Below the pieces are notes generated by a model. It was not told the origin of the DNA, searched no databases, and saw nothing but the letters and a program-made list of their open reading frames with translations. The translations under genes and the position numbers were made by a program. Source: an uncultured Armatimonadota bacterium (GTDB lineage Bacteria; Armatimonadota; Fimbriimonadia; Fimbriimonadales; Fimbriimonadaceae). From it: 64,000 bases of DNA. Of this stretch, positions 33,345 to 41,837 are shown in pieces (within the stretch, counting starts at the first letter, position 1; each line of letters begins with the position of its first letter). The DNA lies in contig CAIYMO010000017.1 in assembly GCA_903927345.1 (NCBI GenBank), positions 150,250 through 214,249 of the forward strand, read 5' to 3'.

Positions 33345-35096
33345 ATGGCTGCGCAACGCGTTCCGATGTTACAGTGGTTGATTCAGAAGGGCTTTTTGTC
33401 CGCGGATCAAGCTAACGAAGCGACGAAGATGTCGCAACAAACCAACTCGCCGATTGACAAGGTCATCGTCCAGTTGGGCTTTGCCGGCGAACGAGAAGTC
33501 CTCCAGGGCAAGGCGCAGGAGCAGGGGCTCGGCTTTGCGGATTTAGATCGAATGACCATCGATTCCAGCGCTCTCAACGTTGTGCCAGAGCGCATCGTCA
33601 AGAACCACTCAGTCATTCCTGTGCGTAAGGACGGGCAGACGCTGTACGTTGCGATGAAGAATTCAAGCAACATCGCAGCGATTGATGATCTGCGTCTCGC
33701 ATCCGGATGCAGAGTTGTTCCGGTTCTTGCCGTTCCGGGAGCGATCGAAGACGCGATCAAGAAGTATTACTCGGCATCTAACGCCGCGCCTGTAGACAAC
33801 ACTCCTGCGGCAGCGGCGGCTCCAACGAATACCAACTTCGCCAAGATCATGGCCGATGCTGGCGTCAAGCAGGGCTCAGACTTTGAGGAGATCGGTACTC
33901 GTGAAGACGAGGCGGCGGCAGATGCTGCTCCGATTATCAAACTCGCAAGCGCAATTATCCAGCAAGCGATCACCGACCGGGCCTCGGACATCCACGTTGA
34001 GCCAGGCGCGCGAGCCATTCGTGTCCGATACCGAATTGACGGTGTCCTTATGGAGGCAATGACGGTTCCAAAGAACCTGATGGCTCCACTTATCAGCCGC
34101 TATAAGATCATGGCGGACATGAACATCGCAGAGCGACGAATCCCTCAGGACGGTCGTATCGAGGTTCGCCACGGTCAGAAGGAAATTGACCTTCGTGTTA
34201 GCTCGATCCCAACGCCGTTTGGCGAGAAGATCGTTATGCGTATTCTCGATAAGTCCAGCGTTTTGCTTGGACTTGACAGTATCGGCTTTACCGAAGAGAA
34301 TCAGCTCAAAATTGAAGAGTTGGTCAGCCAGCCTAACGGAATGTTCCTCTGTACCGGTCCTACTGGTTCTGGAAAGACCACGACCCAGTACTCCGTTCTC
34401 AATATTCTTAACACGATTGGCGTGAACATCATCACGGCTGAAGACCCGATTGAGTATCAGCTCAACGGTATTGCTCAGGTTCAGATGAACCGAAAGGCGG
34501 GTCTTACATTTGCTACCGCACTCCGCGCATATCTACGACAAGACCCTGACATCATCATGGTCGGTGAAATGCGAGACCTTGAAACGGCTGAAATTGCGAT
34601 TGAATCGTCGCTCACGGGTCACATGGTGCTTTCCACGCTTCACACGAACGACGCCCCTTCGGCTACTCTTCGTATGATTGATATGGGTGTTGAGCCTTAC
34701 TTGATCGCTGCGACCATCGTCGGTGTTCTTGCTCAACGACTTGGTCGTCGGATTGATTCTGCAAACAAAGAGCCGTATGAGGTTACTCAGATGGATCTTC
34801 GACGATTTGGATTCAACGTTACTGATCCTGAAGCATTGGTTACCCTCTACCGAGGTGTTCCGGCGGAAAATAATCGTATGACAGGTTACAAAGGCCGAAC
34901 CGGTTTCCACGAGCTGATGACGATGAATGCTGAGCTTGCTGAGCTCGTTGTTCGCCGTGCACCGCTCAACGATCTCAAGGAAGCCGCAAAATCCAACGGA
35001 ATGAAGGAACTTCGCGAGGACGGTCTCGTCAAGGTTCTTAGCGGAATCACCACTCCTGAAGAAGTCATGCGCGTCGTCTTCACCGCAGGCTACTAA
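33345..35096 (+). CDS. pilB: Type IV pilus assembly ATPase PilB (GspE family)
   Basis: A 583-residue cytoplasmic hexameric ATPase that powers pilus extension. The N-terminal 150 residues form an MshEN-like regulatory domain (MLQWLIQKGFLSADQ and LGFAGEREVLQGKAQEQG). The ATPase core has RYRIDGVLMEA, Walker [11 protein letters not shown] (about residue 337), the Asp box DPIEYQLNGIAQVQMN, Walker B DPDIIMVGEMRD and the His box. Unusually, the four cysteines that bind zinc between the Walker B region and GYKGRTGFHEL are absent (see findings). I chose the ATG at 33345; a GTG at 33321 is also in frame but its GGGAGAG lies too close. TACAAT at 33292-33297 is a candidate -10. First gene of pilB-pilT-pilC. 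Confidence 0.93.
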   Translation: MAAQRVPMLQWLIQKGFLSADQANEATKMSQQTNSPIDKVIVQLGFAGEREVLQGKAQEQGLGFADLDRMTIDSSALNVVPERIVKNHSVIPVRKDGQTLYVAMKNSSNIAAIDDLRLASGCRVVPVLAVPGAIEDAIKKYYSASNAAPVDNTPAAAAAPTNTNFAKIMADAGVKQGSDFEEIGTREDEAAADAAPIIKLASAIIQQAITDRASDIHVEPGARAIRVRYRIDGVLMEAMTVPKNLMAPLISRYKIMADMNIAERRIPQDGRIEVRHGQKEIDLRVSSIPTPFGEKIVMRILDKSSVLLGLDSIGFTEENQLKIEELVSQPNGMFLCTGPTGSGKTTTQYSVLNILNTIGVNIITAEDPIEYQLNGIAQVQMNRKAGLTFATALRAYLRQDPDIIMVGEMRDLETAEIAIESSLTGHMVLSTLHTNDAPSATLRMIDMGVEPYLIAATIVGVLAQRLGRRIDSANKEPYEVTQMDLRRFGFNVTDPEALVTLYRGVPAENNRMTGYKGRTGFHELMTMNAELAELVVRRAPLNDLKEAAKSNGMKELREDGLVKVLSGITTPEEVMRVVFTAGY

Positions 35097-35123
35097 GTCT
35101 TACTCTTACTAAAACGAACGAAT

Positions 35124-36458
35124 ATGCAGAACGATCCGACTCGACAGAATCAACCCGGTATGCCTCCCCAGGCTGGTCAACCTCCGCGCATGAATCCCAT
35201 GGCGCAGGGGAACGCTAATCAGTTTGATCCTGATGCTTGGAAGGAAAGAGTCCAAGTTATCTCAGGTATTCCTGGTGATGACAAGCCACTCGGTCCTCGT
35301 CAACCAGTTGACGACTTGCACATCGATGAGCTTCTGAACATCGTTGTCGATCTCAACTCGTCGGACCTCCATATCTGTGCAGCAAGCCCTCCTGTCGTTC
35401 GGCACGACGGTGGACTGAAGCGCCTTAACTACGATAAGTTCAGCCCTGAAATCATTCAGCGCATGCTTTATGAAATCATCTCGGACGACAACATTCAGAA
35501 GTTCGAAACGATTCACGAGCTCGACTTCTCGTACTCGCTTCCAATTCCTTTCAGTCAGCGAGTTCCAGACGGTCCAACCGCCCGCGCTCGATTCCGCGTC
35601 AACATGTACAAGGATCGAGGTTCGGTCGCTGCCGCATTCCGATTGATCGCTTCCAAGATCCCAACGGTTGAGGAGCTTCGACTTCCGATGATTCTGAAGA
35701 CGCTGGTCGAAAAGCCTCGCGGTCTCATTCTCGTCACTGGCCCTACTGGTTCTGGCAAGTCAACGTCCCTTGCGGCGATGATTAACCACATCAACATGAA
35801 CCATGCTCACCACATTATTACGATCGAAGACCCGATCGAATACTTGCATGAGCACAAGCTCTGCGTTATCAACCAACGCGAGTTGGGTATGGACACCAAG
35901 AGCTTCAATAACGCTCTTCGCGCAAGCCTTCGTGAAGATCCGGACATCCTGCTCGTTGGTGAAATGCGCGACGTCGAAACGATCTCGCTCGCTGTTACCG
36001 CGGCAGAAACCGGTCACTTGGTCTTTGCTACTCTGCACACGAACTCGGCGGCTGAATCCGTTGACCGAATGGTTGACGTCTTCCCTCCAGGGCAACAAGA
36101 GCAGATTCGTGTTCAGCTTTCAAACAACTTGATCGCGATCATCTCGCAACAGTTGTTGCCACACGCAAGCGGAAAGGGACGAGTCCCAGCCAACGAAGTC
36201 ATGATCGCTTCTTCGGCTATTCGAAACCTTATTCGTGAGGCAAAGTCGCACCAGATCACTTCGATGATCCAGACCAGCGCCCAGATGGGAATGTTCACGA
36301 TGGACCAGTGCCTTCGAGACCTCTACATGAAGGGATGGGTCAAGCTCGAAGACATCATGGCCCGTTGCGGAAACGTGGAAGAGCTTAAGAAGATGCTCGC
36401 CACTGCCCAAGGTCCTGCGGCAGGAACAAATCCGACGACGCAACAAATTCGACGATAA
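35124..36458 (+). CDS. pilT: Type IV pilus retraction ATPase PilT
   Basis: A 444-residue hexameric ATPase that powers pilus retraction. It has a 60-residue Pro/Gln/Asn-rich leading segment not found in usual PilT. The PilT core begins at about residue 65 (IDELLNIVVDLNSSDLHICAASPPVVRHDG), with Walker A GPTGSGKSTS, the Asp box TIEDPIEYLHEHK, Walker B EDPDILLVGEMRDVETI and the His box LVFATLHTNSAAESVDRMVDVFPPGQQEQIRVQLS. The last block is diagnostic of PilT. It follows pilB by 27 bases with no obvious Shine-Dalgarno sequence. Its presence implies retractable pili. Confidence 0.95.
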   Translation: MQNDPTRQNQPGMPPQAGQPPRMNPMAQGNANQFDPDAWKERVQVISGIPGDDKPLGPRQPVDDLHIDELLNIVVDLNSSDLHICAASPPVVRHDGGLKRLNYDKFSPEIIQRMLYEIISDDNIQKFETIHELDFSYSLPIPFSQRVPDGPTARARFRVNMYKDRGSVAAAFRLIASKIPTVEELRLPMILKTLVEKPRGLILVTGPTGSGKSTSLAAMINHINMNHAHHIITIEDPIEYLHEHKLCVINQRELGMDTKSFNNALRASLREDPDILLVGEMRDVETISLAVTAAETGHLVFATLHTNSAAESVDRMVDVFPPGQQEQIRVQLSNNLIAIISQQLLPHASGKGRVPANEVMIASSAIRNLIREAKSHQITSMIQTSAQMGMFTMDQCLRDLYMKGWVKLEDIMARCGNVEELKKMLATAQGPAAGTNPTTQQIRR

Positions 36459-36476
36459 TAGACACAAGGAGCTAAA

Positions 36477-37706
36477 ATGCCAATCTTCAGCTACACATTC
36501 AAAGACGCCATGGGCACAGTTCAGAAAGGAACTGCCGATGCGGAAAGCGAGGACCTACTAAGAGCCAGGTTTACCGAACAAGGGTTCACGATCACCGAGC
36601 TCACGATGATCAAGGCCAAAAGCCCGAAGTCAAAGTCGCCTGGTAAGGTCAAGCTAACCGACCTCTCGGTTTGGTGTCGACAGTTCTCGACGATGGTCGA
36701 TGCTGGTGTCTCGCTCGTTCGATGTCTTGACGTCCTTGGGCGACAGACGCAAAACAAAAGACTCCAGAAGATCATTGCTGACCTTGGAACCCGCGTCGAA
36801 GGTGGAGAATCACTCAGCCGTGCCATGCAACGACACCCGAAAGCGTTTAGCTCGCTGTTTATCGGTCTGATCAAAGCTGGTGAAGTTGGTGGTGTCTTGG
36901 AAGAATCTCTCCAGCGACTCAGTCACTTCCTTGAAAAGGATGTTGAGCTCCGCCGAAAGGTCAAGTCAGCATTGACCTACCCGGTCCTGGTTTTGGTCAT
37001 GTCCCTCGGTATCACCGGCTTCCTCGTCTACTGGTTCGTTCCCCAATGGGCTGCGATCCTCGTTGACTTGGGTCTGAAGGCCGATGACCTTCCTGCGCCG
37101 ACCAAGTTCCTGATCGATATTTCAGACATCCTGGTCCACAAGGGCTGGATCGTTGCCCTGTCGATCTTCATTCTCTTCTTCGCGAACAAGTTGTTCACCA
37201 GCACTCGATTTGGTCGAAGAGTCATGGATCGCGTCAAGCTGAAGGTACCTGTCTTCGGGAAGCTTCACCACAAGATCTGCATGGCGCGATTCAGTCGCAC
37301 CATGGGAACTCTGCTCACCTCAGGTGTTCCGATCCTACAGGCCATGGAAACCGTTGCTGGAACCGTTGGAAACACGATTATGTCCGACGCGCTTCTCGAA
37401 GCCCGTGCTCGTATCCGTGAAGGAGACCGAATCGGAGATCCTCTCGAAGAGTCGAAGCTGTTCCCGCCGATGGTCGTTCACATGATCGGAATTGGTGAGG
37501 AGTCGGGATCTCTCGACTTCATGCTCCAAAAGATTGCGGACTTCTATGAAGACGAAGTCGAAGCGGCTCTCGCTTCGCTGACGGCAGCACTTGAGCCGAT
37601 CATGATCGTTGGCCTCGGCTTCATGGTTGGCTTCATCGTTATCTCGATGTTCCTCCCGCTCGTTAAAGTCATTTCCTCGCTGTCTTCGGGCGGCGGCGAC
37701 GACTAG
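36477..37706 (+). CDS. pilC: Type IV pilus inner-membrane platform protein PilC (GspF family)
   Basis: A 409-residue inner-membrane protein that couples the PilB/PilT motors to pilin insertion. Two GspF cytoplasmic domains are visible: the first at about residues 60-185 (FSTMVDAGVSLVRCLDVLGRQ), the second at about residues 265-385 (RFSRTMGTLLTSGVPILQAMETVAG). Membrane helices lie around residues 165-185, 215-240 and 375-400 (IVGLGFMVGFIVISMFLPLVKVIS). AAGGAG six bases before the ATG is a strong Shine-Dalgarno sequence. Last gene of the pilB-T-C run, which ends at the hairpin at 37728. Confidence 0.95.
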   Translation: MPIFSYTFKDAMGTVQKGTADAESEDLLRARFTEQGFTITELTMIKAKSPKSKSPGKVKLTDLSVWCRQFSTMVDAGVSLVRCLDVLGRQTQNKRLQKIIADLGTRVEGGESLSRAMQRHPKAFSSLFIGLIKAGEVGGVLEESLQRLSHFLEKDVELRRKVKSALTYPVLVLVMSLGITGFLVYWFVPQWAAILVDLGLKADDLPAPTKFLIDISDILVHKGWIVALSIFILFFANKLFTSTRFGRRVMDRVKLKVPVFGKLHHKICMARFSRTMGTLLTSGVPILQAMETVAGTVGNTIMSDALLEARARIREGDRIGDPLEESKLFPPMVVHMIGIGEESGSLDFMLQKIADFYEDEVEAALASLTAALEPIMIVGLGFMVGFIVISMFLPLVKVISSLSSGGGDD

Positions 37707-37727
37707 TAAGTCGACTAAACAGGTACT

Positions 37728-37760
37728 ATCCCGGCAACTCTTATGGGTGCCGGGATTTTT
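37728..37760 (+). terminator. Terminator of pilB-T-C with the pilD start in its loop
   Basis: ATCCCGGCA (37728-37736) pairs with TGCCGGGAT (37748-37756) around an 11-base loop; a T-run follows to 37760. The pilD ATG (37743-37745) lies in the loop. TACTAT (37724-37729) just before the 5' arm is a candidate -10 that would start a transcript near 37736. Such a transcript would lack the 5' arm, so it could not form the hairpin. Confidence 0.7.
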
Positions 37761-38780
37761 CCTGAATGGACATGGATTGTCGGGCTAATGGTGGGCGCCA
37801 CCATCGGCTCCTTCCTCAACGTCGTTATCTACCGTCTTCCGCGTCGGATGTCCCTGGGCAATCCCCGCAACAGTTTCTGCCCAAACTGCAAAAACCAGCT
37901 CGGCGGCGCAGATCTCGTGCCCCTTTTTAGTTGGCTTACCTCCAAAGGCAAATGCCGCCACTGCGGAGTCAGTGTCCCCAGTCGCTACTTTTGGGTTGAA
38001 CTCGTCACCGGCAGTCTCTGGGCGGCGATCTGGTATCGCTACTTCTGTCTAGAAGGTGGCTCCGAAGCGTGGAAGTTCGGCTGTGCATATGCACTTGCTG
38101 CAGCGGCTCTCGTCACCATCATCTTCATTGATGGGGAGCATTACATCATCCCTGACGAGATCAACGCCTTCCTGCTCGTCGTTGGTGTGGTCTTCCATCT
38201 GATCCAAGGGACGATGCGCGATTGCTTAATCGGTTACCTTGTTGGGTGGGGAGTCATCTTTGGGATCGCCTTCCTTGGTCGGGTCGCCTTTGGTAAGGAC
38301 GCAATGGGACATGGCGACATCAAGATGATGCGCGGCGTCGGTGCGCTGATTGGCGGAGTTCTCACCGTATTCAGTGTGGGGATTGCCGTTGTGGCCGGTT
38401 TGGTCTTCGGGCTCATCTTCATGGCGCTCGCCGCTCGGAAGAACAAAGCGAAAGTGAGTGAAGTTGATGAGGCTGCAGGAGCCACGGCTGAGGATGATTA
38501 CACGCCTGAGCCGATCAAGGACCTCCTGATCTTGGGTATCAGCTATTTGTTATGTGTCGACATTCTTGCAATCTGGAAGCCTCAGGTTTACACGAAGTTC
38601 GGCTATCCAGTCGAAGACTTTAGTGTTGAAGATGATGACTGGGAGCCAAGTTTTAGCACGATTCCATTCGGTCCCTACTTGGCAATCGGAGCACTTGTCT
38701 GTATCCTATTCAAGGTTGATCTTCTTGATAAGTGGGCGGAATACCTAAGAACAATGCAAGGGCCTGCTTTCTTGCCATAA
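37743..38780 (+). CDS. pilD: Prepilin peptidase / N-methyltransferase PilD
   Basis: A 345-residue membrane enzyme that cuts and N-methylates prepilins. The N-terminal IGSFLNVVIYRLPRRMS is typical. The zinc cysteines are C46, C49, C71 and C74. The aspartyl-protease residues are Asp130 in FIDGEHYIIPDEIN and Asp192 in GHGDIKMMRGVGALIGG. It is longer than the usual 250-290 residues: an acidic insert (about residues 232-255) and a further tail with two helices follow the normal end. The ATG lies in a terminator-like loop; no better in-frame ATG precedes the first helix. Confidence 0.93.
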   Translation: MGAGIFPEWTWIVGLMVGATIGSFLNVVIYRLPRRMSLGNPRNSFCPNCKNQLGGADLVPLFSWLTSKGKCRHCGVSVPSRYFWVELVTGSLWAAIWYRYFCLEGGSEAWKFGCAYALAAAALVTIIFIDGEHYIIPDEINAFLLVVGVVFHLIQGTMRDCLIGYLVGWGVIFGIAFLGRVAFGKDAMGHGDIKMMRGVGALIGGVLTVFSVGIAVVAGLVFGLIFMALAARKNKAKVSEVDEAAGATAEDDYTPEPIKDLLILGISYLLCVDILAIWKPQVYTKFGYPVEDFSVEDDDWEPSFSTIPFGPYLAIGALVCILFKVDLLDKWAEYLRTMQGPAFLP

Positions 38781-38914
38781 ATGGGTGTCGGACAAGCCAT
38801 AATCAGGAGACATCTGTTTGGGACTATTGCCTCATCAAAATAACTTCGGCGAAACCGGGGAACACGTTGAGCAAGGGCGCAGTCAAAGGTGCAGGGGAAA
38901 TTGGAAGTAGTGCT

Positions 38915-39796
38915 ATGAATCGAAATCGCGCATTCACACTCATTGAGCTATTGGTGGTCATCGCAATCATTGCGATCCTGGCGGGAATCATCTTCCCGGT
39001 CTTTGCTCGAGTCAAACTAAACGCTTATAAGAGTGGCGACATGTCTGCGATGAACTCGATTCGCAATGCATTGCAACTCTATCGAGATGACCAGGGTGGA
39101 TATCCTCCTGCATTGCTCGGCTACATCTCTCCCTACGAGTTTGCTGGCGGTGTAACCGTTGTTCCTGCCGATCAAGTTCGCGGAGCGCTCTATCCTCGCC
39201 GAGTCGATTCAATCGAAACGCTTCGCCCCGCACTAAACCGTGTTGGTCGAAATCTAATGGTTCCCGGAATTTGGCCGCAGGTGGATAACCGCCCAACGGG
39301 ATCGGCTCCGATCGTCGACACAAACGGTGATGGTGTCGTAAACAACGCTGACGACATTCCAAACGCGCGCCAAGCGTTCGGTTCAAGCTACAGCAATGCG
39401 ACGGTTCAGTATTACTATCAAGACCGAACAATGACTCCTTCTATCGGAGCTAGTTCGGCTAGTGCGACCACAGACGTAGGTCGGTTCTATGCCGTTAGCG
39501 GATACGACGTCGCTTCTGTAAAGATCGGCAACAGCACCTACTACGAAGTTCACTACACTCCATTCTGGACCCTGCTCGGCACGACGACTGGAAGCGTTAA
39601 CGACGATCCGCGTCAGCTGGGCTACACCGAGCCTCCCGAGACAACCGTGGTGACTTGGAACTCGTTCTTCCGTGAGTACAACAATGGTGCGCTCACCAAT
39701 GGTGGAAGCAAAGATATGGTTCTACAACTCGGTGGCGCTGCCCGACCAGTTGATTCTAAGTTGATGTCCGAGCGAAGCTGGCGATTCACTTTCTAA
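38915..39796 (+). CDS. Type IV pilin-like protein, GspG/FimU position, with Ca-binding-like loop
   Basis: A 293-residue prepilin. The class III leader is very short: MNRNRA, then FTLIELLVVIAIIAILAGI with the expected Glu5. The residue before the cleavage site is Ala rather than the usual Gly. The helix continues FPVFARVKLNAYKSGDMSAMNSIRNALQLYRDDQGGYP, as in GspG. The ectodomain holds an EF-hand-like loop, DTNGDGVVNNAD, at residues 135-146, and a C-terminal region rich in aromatic strands. The long frame starting at 38732 includes non-coding sequence; I start at 38915, where the leader begins and GGAAG lies upstream. It is first of the minor-pilin cassette, 18 bases ahead of the next frame. 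Confidence 0.88.
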   Translation: MNRNRAFTLIELLVVIAIIAILAGIIFPVFARVKLNAYKSGDMSAMNSIRNALQLYRDDQGGYPPALLGYISPYEFAGGVTVVPADQVRGALYPRRVDSIETLRPALNRVGRNLMVPGIWPQVDNRPTGSAPIVDTNGDGVVNNADDIPNARQAFGSSYSNATVQYYYQDRTMTPSIGASSASATTDVGRFYAVSGYDVASVKIGNSTYYEVHYTPFWTLLGTTTGSVNDDPRQLGYTEPPETTVVTWNSFFREYNNGALTNGGSKDMVLQLGGAARPVDSKLMSERSWRFTF

Positions 39797-39815
39797 ATAC
39801 GATTTGAGGCTTTTG

Positions 39816-41837
39816 ATGCATAACCCTCCTGCTTTTCGTCGATCCCTCCGTGGCACAACGCTTGTCGAAGTGCTCGTAGTGATCGTGGTGTTTTTGATCG
39901 GAATTCTTGCGATCGCCCAGATTTTCCCGGGTGGTATCAAAATTCTTGCTCGAACGCGGAACATGTCCATGGCGCAAGCATTGGCTCGCGCTGAAGTGGA
40001 ATCGCTTAAGTCAAACCCAGGTTTGGTGCCAGAGGCTGTTCTTCCCATCACCTACGTCAACGCAGGTTATTTCGATCCTCAAACAGATCCCAATCGATTG
40101 ATTAACGAGTATTCGCCGGCAGGGACGAGCATCACGTCTGCGGGCATCGTTCCTGAGGCTGGTCGGGATTGGCAACTCGTTTCGGGTCCAAACAGCTTCC
40201 GTCGAATCATTGGCGAAACCCACGTGATTTCGTCTCCCCGCGCACTTACCACTGATCCGACCTCGGCCACCGCTCCTTACGGTTCGCTCCTGTTGCTCGA
40301 GCGAGGTCCAATGGCGCGAGACATTGGCGTACCTACCGATACCGTGCATGTCTACGGTCGCGACATGTCTTACCGACTTGTCCGCGAGGCAACCGACTAC
40401 ACCGGTCTCCGCGAGTACGAGTATCTCGTCAATAATCCGACTTCGAGTGCGGCGGAAATCTCTTTCCCTGCCGCGACCGCCGGTGAGTACCGAGTTTCTC
40501 TCACTGCCATGGTCAACAACAGTGGGAACATCACCCGCCGTCAAGTCTTCCGGGCGACTGTGGCTATCCCCGCGACCCCGGTACCCGGCTACTTCACGCT
40601 TCCCGTTGCATCGGTTCCTGGAGTCCTGGGTGGTGGTGAAACGCTGGTCGGCGTTGAGCTGACTTCGGTTAAAGTTGCCCGACGGTTTGTGCGGATACCG
40701 AATGCAACGGCGTTTACTGCAAACGCTCCGTTCACATACAAGTTGCTTAACGATCGTATCGGCATGCTGTTGATCAATCCGGTCATGGCTGGTCGATACG
40801 AGGAGCGAGCTGGTCAAACTCGCCGGCCCTATGTCGCCCGCGTCGACTATGACGTTCGTGACTGGCGAATCCTTCACGAAGATTTCCGAATCACTCAAAG
40901 TGCTCCTGCGGGGCTCGCCAAGGTTATTCGTCTCCCGATTTCTGCGATCAAGACCAATACGCTTGGTGCGGCTGATGGTCGCCGGGGTTTGAGTCATACA
41001 GCTGTCCTTGGTGGTAGCGACGTTCCAAATGACAGCATGGAAGACGTGTTTGTTGTTGACAACAATACTGTTGCGAACGCAAACGCTGATCTCTCAGATA
41101 ACTTCATTGCGATTGATGTTGCCACTGGCGGTCAAATCGTTGAAGGTGCTAACTCTGCGGCAATGAAGGTCGACAAGAACAGTGGAACCGTAACGTTCTT
41201 CGATGTCGACAATGACAGCACGAACGGACTTACGCAGCTCGTCGCCATGCTGGATGGGACTGTCGTTCCTACCAACATCACCGGTCGAGTAATCCGCTGC
41301 TACTTCATGGGTAAAGATGAGTGGGCTGTTCAGGTCACTCGAAACCCGTCGAGCTATTCGCCGACTCTTGGTCTTCCAGGAGCAGGGCAATTCTATGTTG
41401 GTGGCTCGAACGGAACTGTCGCCGGACTGCCGACACGAATCTACTTCCCTCGAATGGATACCAATCGAAAGGTCTCTGTTGGCAAGATTCGTTACACCAC
41501 TGCCGTAGGAACTGGCATCCTCGAGGGTGCTGAGTTCTCGATCCAGCAACGTCCTGGAGCCGATACGATCTCGGTGCCAACGCCTTCGCTTGACATCCGA
41601 GACTTGATTCCCGCCGCGACAGGAATCGTGGCCGACCAAGGACCAGCCTCTCTCCCTTACTCGGTATCCGAAGTTCAAGGTGTCTCGGTACTGGTTCGAG
41701 TCTTCTTCAATAACGCGAAGTTCGGTCTAACCACAAACGCGACGACGAACCTCACTGCGGGATTTAACCAATGGTCCCAGCAATGGAACATCACAACCAA
41801 AGAAACCTACCTACATCAAGGAGAATCCGCACGATGA
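39816..41837 (+). CDS. Giant prepilin-like protein, GspI/PilV position
   Basis: A 673-residue protein with a prepilin N-terminus: MHNPPAFRRSLRG, then TTLVEVLVVIVVFLIGILAIAQI, with Gly at -1, Thr rather than Phe at +1, and Glu at +5. The remaining 620 residues are an ectodomain of beta strands, far larger than ordinary PilV or GspI (100-190 residues). A calcium-loop-like segment, DVDNDSTNG, lies near residue 463. ATG 39816 is preferred over a TTG at 39804, with GAGG seven bases upstream. Its stop overlaps the next start (ATGA), so the two are co-translated. Identity with PilV is inferred from gene order. Confidence 0.85.
   Translation: MHNPPAFRRSLRGTTLVEVLVVIVVFLIGILAIAQIFPGGIKILARTRNMSMAQALARAEVESLKSNPGLVPEAVLPITYVNAGYFDPQTDPNRLINEYSPAGTSITSAGIVPEAGRDWQLVSGPNSFRRIIGETHVISSPRALTTDPTSATAPYGSLLLLERGPMARDIGVPTDTVHVYGRDMSYRLVREATDYTGLREYEYLVNNPTSSAAEISFPAATAGEYRVSLTAMVNNSGNITRRQVFRATVAIPATPVPGYFTLPVASVPGVLGGGETLVGVELTSVKVARRFVRIPNATAFTANAPFTYKLLNDRIGMLLINPVMAGRYEERAGQTRRPYVARVDYDVRDWRILHEDFRITQSAPAGLAKVIRLPISAIKTNTLGAADGRRGLSHTAVLGGSDVPNDSMEDVFVVDNNTVANANADLSDNFIAIDVATGGQIVEGANSAAMKVDKNSGTVTFFDVDNDSTNGLTQLVAMLDGTVVPTNITGRVIRCYFMGKDEWAVQVTRNPSSYSPTLGLPGAGQFYVGGSNGTVAGLPTRIYFPRMDTNRKVSVGKIRYTTAVGTGILEGAEFSIQQRPGADTISVPTPSLDIRDLIPAATGIVADQGPASLPYSVSEVQGVSVLVRVFFNNAKFGLTTNATTNLTAGFNQWSQQWNITTKETYLHQGESAR

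Noticed and set aside
40011..40997. A 328-residue minus-strand frame in the GspI-position gene
   Set aside because: Arg/Ser-rich shadow of the plus-strand gene; the plus strand has a clear prepilin start and overlaps the next gene in ATGA form.
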